Source: JBMOPD01 sp049323615
GTDB lineage: Bacteria > Bacillota > Desulfotomaculia > Desulfotomaculales > Desulfocucumaceae
Assembly (NCBI GenBank): GCA_049323615.1
Contig: JBMOPD010000058.1
Span: 1-40,749 of the forward strand
Direction: 5' to 3'
Length of the DNA stretch: 40,749 nt
The notes below the pieces were generated by a model. That model worked only from the letters and a program-made list of their open reading frames with translations, made no database searches and was not told where the DNA came from. Both the position numbers and the translations under genes were made by a program. This document shows, in pieces, positions 32,275-40,460 of the stretch (its first letter is position 1; every line of letters starts with the position of its first letter).

Positions 32275-32433
32275 ATGATGAACGAACTGCAGGCAACCTT
32301 TAATTTTACTTATTTTTACTGGGCATTGATCATTTGCCTGGTTATTGGAGCATTTTCCGCAATCTACAAAAAATCCGTTGATAAAATAATGGATGAGACA
32401 GAAGAAAAGGCCAGCGGGCGTATAGCCCACTGA
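32275..32433 (+). CDS. Small membrane protein
   Basis: A 52-residue protein with one membrane helix (YFYWALIICLVIGAFSAIY) followed by a basic then acidic tail (KKSVDKIMDETEEKASGRIA). It is preceded by AGAGGAGG and ended by a clear terminator at 32440-32470. The SpoIIIE gene lies just upstream, without a terminator between. No known family. Confidence 0.65.
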   Translation: MMNELQATFNFTYFYWALIICLVIGAFSAIYKKSVDKIMDETEEKASGRIAH

Positions 32434-32439
32434 TCGCTT

Positions 32440-32480
32440 GTAGCAGGCAATATTGATAGTTGCCTGCTACATTGTTTCTT
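32440..32480 (+). terminator. Rho-independent terminator
   Basis: GTAGCAGGCAA (32440-32450) pairs perfectly with TTGCCTGCTAC (32460-32470), followed by ATTGTTTCTT. It also shows that any start for the next gene must lie beyond it. Confidence 0.75.
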
Positions 32481-32566
32481 ATACATTCCGAACTAAAAAT
32501 TTAAGCTTTCACTGCCCCTTTTTATTTCAGGAATGGTTAGAAATTACTGGAAGGGGGGTAGCAAGT

Positions 32567-33427
32567 ATTAGAAAGAAATTCCTTCTGTTGACGGTGATGC
32601 TTGTTGCCACTGTGGCGGTATACGGGTGCTTTTCCGGGAAGGCCGGCGCGCCGCATAAAAACGCCGAAGTCAAGAATACCGGTAATAAACAGAAAAAGGA
32701 AGCAATGAATCTGGCCATATATTATGTAAAGTTCAAGGAAAACGACGTATATCTGGTCAGGGAGATGCACCAGGTGCCCTATACCGAGGACGGGCCCGGA
32801 GCGGCGCTTAATGAGATGATCGGCGGCAATCCCACAACCGGGGGAGCAGTAAAGACTCTACCGTCCACTACCCGGCTGTTGGGCATTAATATCCGCGATG
32901 GTTTGGCCACAGTCAATTTTTCCAGTGATGTCCTGGGCGCCAATGTGGGAGCCGCGGGAGAAGTGCTGGGCATTCAGAGCATAGTCAATACACTGACCGA
33001 GTTCCCTCAAATCAGGGAGGTCTCTTTCCTGGTGGAAGGCAAGGCCGACGGCCGGGCCAGGGACTGGTGGGGGCATGTGGGCCTTTACGGACAACCTTTT
33101 AAGCGAAATCTGGAGAAGGTCTACGAACCTGCCATCTGGGTGACCCACCCGGTAGCCGGGCAGATAGCCGGAGTTCCCCTGCTGGTGAAGGGCAGTGCCA
33201 GGGTTTTTGAGGGTGCGGTATGCGCCCGCCTGCTTGATGCGGAGGGCAAAAAAATAGCTGAGGGCTGCGCCACCGCTTCCCGCGGCGCTCCCGGCAGGGG
33301 GGATTTTGAAATGAAGCTTACTTACCCCCCTCCCGGAAAGGGAAGCGGTATGCTGGAAGTATACTGGGCCAGCCCCAAGGACGGTTCCCCGCTGGATACG
33401 GTAAAGATACCGATACAATGGCCATAG
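32567..33427 (+). CDS. GerMN / Gmad2 domain lipoprotein (sporulation/germination type)
   Basis: A 286-residue predicted lipoprotein. A signal peptide with lipobox (KKFLLLTVMLVATVAVYGC) is followed by a GerMN domain (about 50-160; LGINIRDGLATVNFSSDVLG) and a Gmad2 Ig-like domain (about 180-286; IWVTHPVAGQIAGVPLLVKG, and LEVYWASPKDGSPLDTVKIP). GerM-type proteins act in spore formation and germination; Gmad2 probably binds polymers or proteins outside the cell. The frame is open back to a TTG at 32453, but that lies in the upstream gene's terminator. The only codon with a good SD (AAGGGGGG, eight bases) is an ATT at 32567, a rare start. Confidence 0.82.
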   Translation: MRKKFLLLTVMLVATVAVYGCFSGKAGAPHKNAEVKNTGNKQKKEAMNLAIYYVKFKENDVYLVREMHQVPYTEDGPGAALNEMIGGNPTTGGAVKTLPSTTRLLGINIRDGLATVNFSSDVLGANVGAAGEVLGIQSIVNTLTEFPQIREVSFLVEGKADGRARDWWGHVGLYGQPFKRNLEKVYEPAIWVTHPVAGQIAGVPLLVKGSARVFEGAVCARLLDAEGKKIAEGCATASRGAPGRGDFEMKLTYPPPGKGSGMLEVYWASPKDGSPLDTVKIPIQWP

Positions 33428-33483
33428 TTTGTGATATATTATTATGAGAAGTACATCTCACCTCAAGAAAAGGAGGTAGGGTT

Positions 33484-33636
33484 TTGGCCAGACAGAAGCA
33501 GGTTGTACAGGAAATTCCGGCAAACACCCTTGAAGTAACTGCAGGCAGGGTGAAAAAAGACCTTGTCTGGGTCCTGATAGGTGCGGTGGTATCCATAGCT
33601 GCCGGGCTCGCAATTGGCAGTTTCTTTAAATTTTAA
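33484..33636 (+). CDS. Small C-terminally anchored protein
   Basis: A 50-residue protein starting with TTG at 33484, preceded seven bases earlier by AAAGGAGG. It has a polar N-terminal part (ARQKQVVQEIPANTLEVTAG) and a C-terminal membrane helix (LVWVLIGAVVSIAAGLAIGS). It lies 56 bases after the GerMN lipoprotein gene and is followed by a terminator. No recognised family. Confidence 0.65.
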   Translation: MARQKQVVQEIPANTLEVTAGRVKKDLVWVLIGAVVSIAAGLAIGSFFKF

Positions 33637-33648
33637 AGCCGGTTCCAA

Positions 33649-33673
33649 AGGCCCCCCACCGGGGGCCTGTTTG
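33649..33673 (+). terminator. Rho-independent terminator
   Basis: AGGCCCCC (33649-33656) pairs with GGGGGCCT (33661-33668), followed by GTTTGT. Confidence 0.75.
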
Positions 33674-33750
33674 TATCCTCCCGCTCCTCTTGTTTTAACA
33701 AATACCATTTTACATGAATATGTTGTGAAAAAAACAAGAGGATGATTTTC

Positions 33751-34797
33751 TTGTCTCTAACAATTAAAGAGGTCGGGAATATTCACGACATGGTTCAATT
33801 TGTCGGGATCCCTGAAACTATTACGGCTTACAGGGAAATGGGAGCTGAGGTTGAGCCGGACCGGCCGGCCAATTATAACCCCGCTTTCAACCCCGTGCAC
33901 CAGCACCTTAAAACAGCTTGCTTCATGGTTTGCAGGGATAATATGCCGGTAGGCCGGATTGCAGCCATTAAGGATTTTTTAAATCCGGATGCCGGCACCG
34001 GATTTTTTGGCTGCTTTGAATGTGAAAACGATGCGGAGGCCGCATCAGCCCTGCTCGGTGCAGTTCAGCGCTGGTTATTAAACAATGGCTGCCCCAGAAT
34101 GATCGGCCCTGCCACATTCAATACCAATCAGCAGGTAGGGTTCCTGATGGAAGGGAGTGAGTACGGGCCCCGGCCAATGCTGCCCTATAATCCGCCCTAT
34201 TACTGTGAGCTGATGGAAAAATCGGGGCTTGTCAAACATGCGGATCTGTTTTCATTCAGCTGGTTTAAGGATATGGGAATACCCCCCCAAATGTCCAGGG
34301 CGGCTGAAAGGGCACGCAGAAATCCCGCTGTATCCATAAAAACGTTAAAATTCAGGGACATGCGGTATGAAGCCCTTCTGGTCAGAGACATGTTTAACCA
34401 GTCAATGTCCGCCAACTGGGGTTTTATTCCCCTTACCACGGCGGAATCTTTATCAATTATAAAATTCTGCCGCACGTATGCCGACCGGGATTTGCTGATA
34501 ACAGTGTGGGTTGAAGAAAGGCCGGCAGGAATATTGATTTTTTTACCCACCAGCCTGTCCGGAACCACCCCCCCCAGATCGGCAAGGTTATCCATTCTGG
34601 GCGTGGCGCCCCGGTACCGTTACAGGGGGCTGGATTCATACATGATTAGCCATGCATTTAATATTTTTTCGGAAAAGGATTATGATTCCGCGGATATTTC
34701 CATGATCCATGAAGACAATAAAATACTGCTTAAAACTGTCACCCAGGCGGCGGGATTAAAACAGACGAGGCTCTACCGGGTATACGGGACCGGCTGA
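33751..34797 (+). CDS. GNAT-like acyltransferase, unknown substrate
   Basis: A 348-residue protein. The C-terminal half looks like a GNAT acetyltransferase: VWVEERPAGILIFLP, then RLSILGVAPRYRYRGLDSYM, resembling the acetyl-CoA binding motif (V-x-P-xx-R-x-R-G). The N-terminal half (NPAFNPVHQHLKTACFMVCR; GFFGCFECENDAEAASALLG; MIGPATFNTNQQVGFLMEG) resembles a second GNAT-like lobe found in long stand-alone proteins. TTG 33751 has AAGAGG nine bases upstream and beats ATG 33742, which touches the SD. It is monocistronic. No substrate can be proposed. Confidence 0.7.
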   Translation: MSLTIKEVGNIHDMVQFVGIPETITAYREMGAEVEPDRPANYNPAFNPVHQHLKTACFMVCRDNMPVGRIAAIKDFLNPDAGTGFFGCFECENDAEAASALLGAVQRWLLNNGCPRMIGPATFNTNQQVGFLMEGSEYGPRPMLPYNPPYYCELMEKSGLVKHADLFSFSWFKDMGIPPQMSRAAERARRNPAVSIKTLKFRDMRYEALLVRDMFNQSMSANWGFIPLTTAESLSIIKFCRTYADRDLLITVWVEERPAGILIFLPTSLSGTTPPRSARLSILGVAPRYRYRGLDSYMISHAFNIFSEKDYDSADISMIHEDNKILLKTVTQAAGLKQTRLYRVYGTG

Positions 34798-34807
34798 ACA
34801 AAAATAC

Positions 34808-34836
34808 AAAAAAAGCCCCACCTTCGGGTGGGGTGC
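34808..34836. terminator. Terminator-like hairpin after the GNAT-like gene
   Basis: CCCCACC-TTCG-GGTGGGG (34816-34822 with 34827-34833) has a C(UUCG)G loop on the plus strand; the T-run is on the minus strand. It could stop both directions. Confidence 0.6.
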
Positions 34837-34942
34837 TGAGAGAGATTTAGGAGGCTGGTTTACTGCCTGATGCAGCATTAATATTGTGTCCTTCTTAAAC
34901 AATTTTTATCCCTGTAAATATAATTTTGCCATTAGAATAAAA

Positions 34943-35010
34943 ATCCCGCCTTGACCAGGCGGGCGGGGAAGAGTATGTTAATCCGCGATTGTCTACATTA
35001 TTACCCAAAT
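34943..35010 (-). ncRNA. Possible small RNA with its own promoter and terminator
   Basis: On the minus strand TTGATA and TATGAA are 17 bases apart (about 35044-35016), giving a start near 35008. About 45-65 bases later comes CCCGCC-tggtcaa-GGCGGG (34945-34950 with 34958-34963), then ATTTTTATT. No ORF is enclosed. The surrounding gap 34798-35167 also holds an AACAGCC / GGCTGTT hairpin (35047-35053 with 35066-35072) with T or A runs on both sides. Confidence 0.3.
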
Positions 35011-35167
35011 TTTGATTTCATAAACATTCCATACAGAAATATCAAAAACAGCCTTTGTTAAAAATGGCTGTTAAAAATTTAACAGTATAAAAGGAATTTT
35101 TTATTTTTATAACAAAATAATTATCTGGTTTAACCGTCATTTATTTAAATTTACAGGTGGCTTAGAT

Positions 35168-36460
35168 ATGAATGATTATTTGATTTGCGGAGGAGAGCTG
35201 GTTACCTCAAGCGGAACAGTACCCAATACCGGACTCCTGGTAACCAGGGGAAAACTGGCCGTTCCCGGCGCTTTAAGGCCTGAAAACCTCTACGCCGGAT
35301 TTTCCTGTTCTATAGGCAGGCCGCGGCCCGGCAGCCCACCCCCATCTTTAACAAAGCCTGCAGATGAACAAAAAAAATGCTGCTGCAGCGAGCCCTGCCA
35401 GCAGGAATGCGTAAAAATAGAGGCCGACGGCTTTTATATCGCCCCGGGATTTATAGACATGCATGTGCACGGTGGAAACGGATATGACATCCTTGACGGT
35501 TCCACCAAGTCGATAAGGGAAGTGGCCGCTTTTCACGCCCGCGGCGGGACAACCTCCTTCCTGGCCACCGTGGCCCCGGCACCCAAAAATAAAATGGAAA
35601 GAACACTGGCCATTATAAACGCCCTTACCCTGAGAAACACTGAAGGGGCCCAGCTCCTGGGGGCACACCTCGAAGGCCCCTACCTGAACCCCGGGCGTTC
35701 AGGAGCCATTAACCCCGCCTATATTAAGGATATAGACATCGAGGAAGCAGGCGAATTTATATCCCTCTGTGAAGGAACCTTAAGGATGGTCACCGTGGCC
35801 CCGGAACTCCCGGGCTGTATCCATCTGATTAAAATGCTGGTGCGGGAAGGCATAGTTGTGGCGGCCGGGCATTCCGAGGCCGCCTATGAAGTGGCACTGT
35901 CCTCCTTTAAGGCCGGAATAAGGCACGCTGTCCATCTTTTTAACGCCTCCGCCCCCCTCAACCACAGGGAGCCGGGCCTGGTGGGGGCTGTTCTGGCATG
36001 CCGGGAGATCAACGCCGAGATTATCGCCGACGGGTATCACCTGCACCCTTCGATGTTGAAGCTGCTGCATTCAATAAAGGGGAGGCGGGGGCTTACCCTG
36101 GCCACTGACGCCATCTCCGCCGCCGGTATGCCGGACGGGGAATATACTTTCAACGACCAGAAAGTGACCATGGTGAACAAAAAAATAACCCTGCCCAACA
36201 ATTCGATGGCCGGGAGCTCTCTGACCATGATCGAAGCTGTTAAAAATATGGTCAACCTGACAGGTGTGCCTCTGCATGAAGCCATCCGCATGGCCAGCCT
36301 GAATCCCGCCCGGGTGCTGGGCCATGAAAACGCGAAAGGGGCGCTGGCCCCGGGCATGGACGCGGATCTGGTGCTGTTGGACAAGGACCTTAATGTGAGG
36401 ATGACCATGGTAGGCGGCGATATTGTCTACAGCAATTTAAAGGGAGGGATTGGGGATTAG
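35168..36460 (+). CDS. nagA: N-acetylglucosamine-6-phosphate deacetylase
   Basis: A 430-residue amidohydrolase that removes the acetyl group from GlcNAc-6-phosphate in amino-sugar and cell-wall recycling. Metal and catalytic motifs are intact: GFIDMHVHGGNGYD (HxH), GAHLEGPYLNP (Glu), VVAAGHSEA, AVHLFNA, and LATDAISAAG (catalytic Asp). Residues about 34-82 contain an insertion not normal for NagA, ending in KKCCCSEPCQQEC, with five Cys. The last codons (GGIGD) and stop lie in a GGGATTGGGGATT repeat. The stop codon overlaps that of the convergent gatD. No nagB is adjacent. Confidence 0.93.
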   Translation: MNDYLICGGELVTSSGTVPNTGLLVTRGKLAVPGALRPENLYAGFSCSIGRPRPGSPPPSLTKPADEQKKCCCSEPCQQECVKIEADGFYIAPGFIDMHVHGGNGYDILDGSTKSIREVAAFHARGGTTSFLATVAPAPKNKMERTLAIINALTLRNTEGAQLLGAHLEGPYLNPGRSGAINPAYIKDIDIEEAGEFISLCEGTLRMVTVAPELPGCIHLIKMLVREGIVVAAGHSEAAYEVALSSFKAGIRHAVHLFNASAPLNHREPGLVGAVLACREINAEIIADGYHLHPSMLKLLHSIKGRRGLTLATDAISAAGMPDGEYTFNDQKVTMVNKKITLPNNSMAGSSLTMIEAVKNMVNLTGVPLHEAIRMASLNPARVLGHENAKGALAPGMDADLVLLDKDLNVRMTMVGGDIVYSNLKGGIGD

Positions 36461-36468
36461 AGATTGAG
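36446..36468. repeat. GGGATTGGGGATTAG microrepeat shared by two gene ends
   Basis: The repeat spans the stop codons of nagA (plus) and gatD (minus), which overlap by two bases. The same motif ends lgt. Confidence 0.6.
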
Positions 36469-37203
36469 CAAACGTCTAAGCATGACTCGATTGGCTGCAT
36501 TTTCCAGGGTGTCATCCAGGGGCTGCAGGGAACCATCCCCGTACCTGCGCCGCAAAGCGCAGGAAATAAGGTGATCCGCAAGAAAAGGATTTTTGGGCAG
36601 AAGCGGCCCGTGCAGGTAGGAGCAGAGCACGTTTTTATAGCGGGCGCCTTCCTTGCGGTCCTCTCCGTTGTTCCCGTACCCGGCCAGCACATCACCCAGC
36701 GGCTCCAAATCACCCAGGTAAGTGCGCCCGGAGTGGTTTTCAAAACCGGTAATCCTTCGCCTTACGCCTTCCAGCTCAACCTCCACCGCCACATTTCCGA
36801 TCAGCCTTTTCTGTCCGCCCTCGGTATAGAGGTCCAGAATGCCCAGCCCGGGTATTATTTCTCCGGCCAGGGTCCGGTAATATTTCCCCAGGAGCTGGTA
36901 ACCGCCGCAAATGGCCAGCACCACCAGGCCGTCCTCTATGGCCTCCTTTAATTCCCCGGTTCTTTTCATCAAATCGGCGGCCATGAGGTTCTGCTCCCTG
37001 TCGGAGCCCCCCCCCAAAAAGACAAAATCCATCTGGGAAAAATCTGTCTTTACGCCGATGCTCACCTGGTGAACATCCACCTCTATCTCTCTCCACTGGC
37101 AGCGCCTGGTGAAAGCAATGATGTTTCCCCTGTCCCCGTACAGGTTCAGCAGGTCAGGATACATGTGGCAGATATTCAGTTTGGGCTTGAACCCTTTCGG
37201 CAT
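36457..37203 (-). CDS. gatD: Lipid II isoglutaminyl synthase, glutaminase subunit GatD
   Basis: A 248-residue class-I-like glutamine amidotransferase of the cobyric-acid-synthase type. NICHMYPDLLNLYGDRGNII at the start, VLAICGGYQLLG with the nucleophile Cys, GFENHSGRTYLG, and YLHGPLLPKNP with the catalytic His are the GatD signature. With MurT it amidates D-Glu of lipid II, a cell-wall modification of Gram-positives. The start at 37203 lies inside murT (50-base overlap), so translation is coupled. The stop is in a microrepeat and overlaps the nagA stop. Confidence 0.93.
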   Translation of the reverse strand: MPKGFKPKLNICHMYPDLLNLYGDRGNIIAFTRRCQWREIEVDVHQVSIGVKTDFSQMDFVFLGGGSDREQNLMAADLMKRTGELKEAIEDGLVVLAICGGYQLLGKYYRTLAGEIIPGLGILDLYTEGGQKRLIGNVAVEVELEGVRRRITGFENHSGRTYLGDLEPLGDVLAGYGNNGEDRKEGARYKNVLCSYLHGPLLPKNPFLADHLISCALRRRYGDGSLQPLDDTLENAANRVMLRRLLNL

Positions 37204-38566
37204 ACCCGCTCAAAATCCTTTCCACCGGCCACAGGGCGGTGTATGTGGCCAGCATGTATGATATAAGGGCTTTACCCTCCAGAACCCTTTTTACCGCCCC
37301 TTTGAAATCATTGACAACCACCAGCCTGGATTCTGAAATTCCGGCATATTTAAGCCTCAGCGCCATCTCCTCGGCCCTCTGTCCCGAGCAGACAAACATA
37401 CTTATTTTATCCTGGCGTTCTTCCAGCATCTCAAAATCAACATCCCAAAGCCAGGAAATGTCTTTCCCGTCGGCATCGTTATCGTTGATGGCGATTAAAA
37501 CGTCCACCTGTCCGTCTGCCAAACTGGCCAGCGCCCCGAGCCCCTCGTTGAAGCCGGTGGGGTTTTTGACCAGGTTGAGAAAAACCGGCTTGTCCCGGTA
37601 ACGGAACCTTTCCATCCTGCCCGTGGCCGGCCGGTATCCCAGCAGAAGAGCGGCCGTCTTTTGCGGATCGATACCCAAAAGAAGAGCGGTGGAGTACGCC
37701 GCCAGGGCATTATACAAGTTATATATCCCGAATACAGGCACATTGAGGGGTATGGCCGAACCCTGCCGGAACCTCACCTGGCAGAAGGTATACGTCCCTT
37801 CGGCCCGCAGGGATGTCCCCTCAACATCGGGCTCCGGGCGGGAAAAACCGCAGCCTGCGCACCTGTAGCTGCCGAGCTGGCTGTACTGGTAGTACCGGTA
37901 GTCCAGTTCACGGCCGCAGAAAGGGCAGAATTTGGCCTCCCTGGCAGCGGAGCCCCGGTGTAAAACACCCTTGTGTTCACCCACACCGTAAAAAACCGAC
38001 TGCAGGCCGGTGCTTCTGCCCAACTGGGCAACCAGCGGGTCGTCGGCATTCAGTATCAATTTTGTGCCTTCCATTCCTTTAAGGGCATCCCGCACCAGGG
38101 ACACCGTCTTGTCAAGCTCCCCATACCTGTCCAGCTGATCCCGGAAAAAATTGGTAACCACCACATACCGGGGATTTACCTGGGCCGCCACCAGGGGAAA
38201 GGCGGCCTCGTCCACCTCAAGGCAGGCGTAATCGAAATACAGTCTGCCCAACAAATCCATCTCCCTGGCAAAGGCCGAGGCAACACCGGTCAGCAGGTTT
38301 GCTCCTTCCCTGTTGATCAGTACCCTGTACCCGCTTCCTTCCAGGATCCGGGCAATCATATTGTTTGTGGTGGTTTTGCCGTTGGTCCCGGTAACCATAA
38401 TGGCGCCCAGCCTTATCCGGGAGACACCTTCCCTGATCAGGTCCGGGTAAATTTTCAGGGCTATCCTGCCCGGCAGTGACGATCCCCTGCCTTTACCCAG
38501 GAGCCTGATAAAAAAAGTTAACACCCTCGCCACCGCAAGGGTAAGAAAAAGCCTCAATTGGTTCAA
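37154..38566 (-). CDS. murT: Lipid II isoglutaminyl synthase, Mur-ligase subunit MurT
   Basis: A 470-residue Mur-ligase-like protein. An N-terminal membrane-near helix is followed by MVTGTNGKTTTNNMIARIL (ATP loop), LEVDEAAFP, and VVTNFFRDQLDRYGELD. A zinc-ribbon insert with KFCPFCGRELDYRYY and YRCAGCGF is typical of MurT. A C-terminal DUF1727 domain (NPTGFNEGLGALASL; AINDNDADGKDISWLWDVDF) carries the Asp needed for the amidation partner. It activates the D-Glu carboxylate of lipid II with ATP; GatD supplies ammonia. It overlaps gatD. Confidence 0.95.
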   Translation of the reverse strand: MNQLRLFLTLAVARVLTFFIRLLGKGRGSSLPGRIALKIYPDLIREGVSRIRLGAIMVTGTNGKTTTNNMIARILEGSGYRVLINREGANLLTGVASAFAREMDLLGRLYFDYACLEVDEAAFPLVAAQVNPRYVVVTNFFRDQLDRYGELDKTVSLVRDALKGMEGTKLILNADDPLVAQLGRSTGLQSVFYGVGEHKGVLHRGSAAREAKFCPFCGRELDYRYYQYSQLGSYRCAGCGFSRPEPDVEGTSLRAEGTYTFCQVRFRQGSAIPLNVPVFGIYNLYNALAAYSTALLLGIDPQKTAALLLGYRPATGRMERFRYRDKPVFLNLVKNPTGFNEGLGALASLADGQVDVLIAINDNDADGKDISWLWDVDFEMLEERQDKISMFVCSGQRAEEMALRLKYAGISESRLVVVNDFKGAVKRVLEGKALISYMLATYTALWPVERILSGYAERVQAQTEYLPHVS

Positions 38567-38583
38567 TGCGGCACTCCCCTATG

Positions 38584-38667
38584 GTCCGAATTCAGAATCC
38601 AGAATCCAGAATCAAGTTAGATTTTGGCCTTTTTATTCTGAATTCCGACTCCTGTCTCCTGTATTCT
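38584..38667. repeat. Dispersed CAGAATCC-type repeat, long copy
   Basis: A left half of tandem CAGAATC units and a right half of ATTCTGAATTCCGACTCCTG are inverted relative to each other and could fold back. It lies between cbiO and murT. It is the longest copy in the window. Confidence 0.65.
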
Positions 38668-38717
38668 TAAAGTATTATATCCATTTTATAACAGCGTCAA
38701 GACAGGCCCAAAATACC

Positions 38718-39548
38718 TTACTCCGGCCACCCTTTTTCTATTAATTTTCTAATTATATCCACCGCCTCGGAAATGGTCAAGGGCAGAGGTTTAATGTTAT
38801 ATTCCGGCACCCGGTGAAATATTTTGCTGACTACCGGGAACCTGAGCTGCGCTTCTTCCATAAGCGCGGTGTCCTGGAGCAGTTCCCGGCCGCCCTGGGC
38901 CAGCGTCCTGCCGTCCTTAATTACTATTACCCGGTCGGCCCATTCGGCGGCAAAGTCCACGTCATGGGTGGCAATAACTATTGTCTGACCCTGGCCGTGC
39001 AGGCGGTTCAGTATATCCGTCAGGGTGTCCTTTCCCCTGGGGTCAAGGAAGGCCATCGGCTCGTCCAGCACAATAATCCTGGGGAGCATGGCCAGGACAC
39101 CGGCAATGGCCACCCTCTTTTTCTGGCCGTAACTCAGGTGGTAGGGGACCCGCTGACGGTAATCCAACATTCCTACCGCCTCCAGGGCGTCAGTTACCCT
39201 CATATCTATCTCCTGCCGGTTCATTCCCATGTTTTGGGGCCCAAAAGCCACATCTTCCCACACTGTCGAGGAAAACACCTGGTCGTCGGGGTCCTGGAAA
39301 ACCAGCCCCACCATGGAGCGCGCCCACATCTCGGTTTTTTTGTTTATTTCCCGGCCCATTATGGATACCCTGCCCTGTTGGGGAAGGTTTATGCCGTTCA
39401 GGTGCAGAAGCAGGGTGGACTTGCCGGCCCCGTTGGGCCCCATGAGGGCTACCCTCTCCCCCTCTTCAACGTAAAGCGAGAGGCCCCGCAGGGCCTCGGT
39501 GCCGTCTCTATAAGCATAATAAACATCGTCAACCTCTATAATAGCCAA
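38718..39548 (-). CDS. cbiO: ECF transporter ATP-binding protein CbiO
   Basis: A 276-residue ABC ATPase of an energy-coupling-factor transporter. Walker A is MGPNGAGKSTLL, the Q-loop is VFQDPDDQVFSSTVWEDVAF (typical of EcfA/CbiO), the signature is LSYGQKKRVAIAG, Walker B is IIVLDEPMAFLDPRG, and the H-loop is ATHDVDFA. The C-terminal tail (ISEAVDIIRKLIEKG) is normal for CbiO. It follows cbiQ by 38 bases. The cobalt/nickel assignment comes from similarity of the pair to CbiQO; the substrate-binding CbiM/CbiN is not in the window. Confidence 0.93.
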   Translation of the reverse strand: MAIIEVDDVYYAYRDGTEALRGLSLYVEEGERVALMGPNGAGKSTLLLHLNGINLPQQGRVSIMGREINKKTEMWARSMVGLVFQDPDDQVFSSTVWEDVAFGPQNMGMNRQEIDMRVTDALEAVGMLDYRQRVPYHLSYGQKKRVAIAGVLAMLPRIIVLDEPMAFLDPRGKDTLTDILNRLHGQGQTIVIATHDVDFAAEWADRVIVIKDGRTLAQGGRELLQDTALMEEAQLRFPVVSKIFHRVPEYNIKPLPLTISEAVDIIRKLIEKGWPE

Positions 39549-39586
39549 ATTTATACCCCCTGGGAATTGGAATTACAAAATTCGTT

Positions 39587-40366
39587 CTAAACGGCACCGC
39601 TCTCGAAAAGCCTGAGGCTTACCGCTGCCACAATTATCGCTGCCCCCCAGCACAGGTCCCCCCACCCGGGCCTGGCTGCCCGGGCACTGATCCCGGCGTC
39701 GGCCGAATAGCCCCTGGCCAGCATGGCGCAGTATATTCTTTCCCCCCTGTCCCAGGAACGGACGAACAGTACCCCCACCATCTGCCCCAGCGTATTGAAG
39801 GTGGACCTGGCAAAAAGGGTCCGGCCGGCCTTAAAACATCTTGACTTACGGGCCAGCCTCATCCGCTGGACCTCATCAACCAGTACAAAGATGTATCTCA
39901 CTGTAAATTCCAGCACCTGCACAAAAACACCCGGAATCCTGAGCCCCCTGAGGGCCTTCATTAAATCGGGGAAAGGCGTGGTGGCCGTCAGCGTGCTCAC
40001 TGCCAGAACCGCGGTTAATACCCTCAGGGAGAGAATGGCGGCCCGGCTGACCCCCTGGCCGGTGGCGGCAAGGGAAAGCGGCCCCAGGTGCATGCTGAAA
40101 ACGGCTTCACCCGGCACCGCAAAGGGAAAGATCACCAGCACCATCCCCGTAAAAGGCAAAACCAGGGCGATCCTGCGCAGCAAATAGCCGGCGCCCATCC
40201 CGGATAAAAGGGCCAAGCCGGTTATCAACCCGGCTGCCGCAATCAGCAGGGGCTTCGAGGTAAGGGAGGAAACCACGGCCACAAAGCCAAAGATGGACAC
40301 CACTTTGACCCTCGGGTCCATCCTGTACAGGGGGGTATCTTTTCCGGCGCAGGCAGGCATAATCAT
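39587..40366 (-). CDS. cbiQ: Cobalt ECF transporter T component CbiQ
   Basis: A 259-residue membrane protein with about six hydrophobic segments. The start of the CbiQ family is seen in LYRMDPRVKVVSIFGF. Cytoplasmic coupling motifs with Ala-Arg-Ser/Gly follow: RMRLARKSRCF and MLARGYSAD, which contact the ATPase. It couples ATP hydrolysis by CbiO to the substrate-binding subunit. ATG 40366 has GAGGG eight bases upstream; a GTG at 40381 is less likely. CbiM would be expected upstream, but 40367-40749 contains no gene. Confidence 0.93.
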   Translation of the reverse strand: MIMPACAGKDTPLYRMDPRVKVVSIFGFVAVVSSLTSKPLLIAAAGLITGLALLSGMGAGYLLRRIALVLPFTGMVLVIFPFAVPGEAVFSMHLGPLSLAATGQGVSRAAILSLRVLTAVLAVSTLTATTPFPDLMKALRGLRIPGVFVQVLEFTVRYIFVLVDEVQRMRLARKSRCFKAGRTLFARSTFNTLGQMVGVLFVRSWDRGERIYCAMLARGYSADAGISARAARPGWGDLCWGAAIIVAAVSLRLFESGAV

Positions 40367-40401
40367 ATGTAAAACCCTCACATTCCCGTATGAAAATAAT
40401 T

Positions 40402-40460
40402 ATGGCCATGAAGTCCCGATCATATAACCGCATACAACGGCTTCAGACCTTCATGGCCAT
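40402..40460 (-). promoter_or_regulatory. Long inverted repeat in the cbiQ leader
   Basis: ATGGCCATGAAG (40402-40413) and CTTCATGGCCAT (40449-40460) are perfect complements. The stem extends by two pairs past a bulge, and CCG/CGG forms an inner hairpin. It lies 36 bases upstream of cbiQ on the same strand, where a regulatory RNA could sit. It does not match cobalamin or other riboswitch motifs I know. Upstream, 40461-40749 has only a GCCCGGCC / GGCCGGGC hairpin (40596-40603 with 40611-40618) and AT-rich sequence. Confidence 0.45.

Noticed and set aside
32453..32566. N-terminal extension of the GerMN lipoprotein from TTG 32453
   Set aside because: It would start inside a strong terminator hairpin and put 38 residues before the signal peptide.
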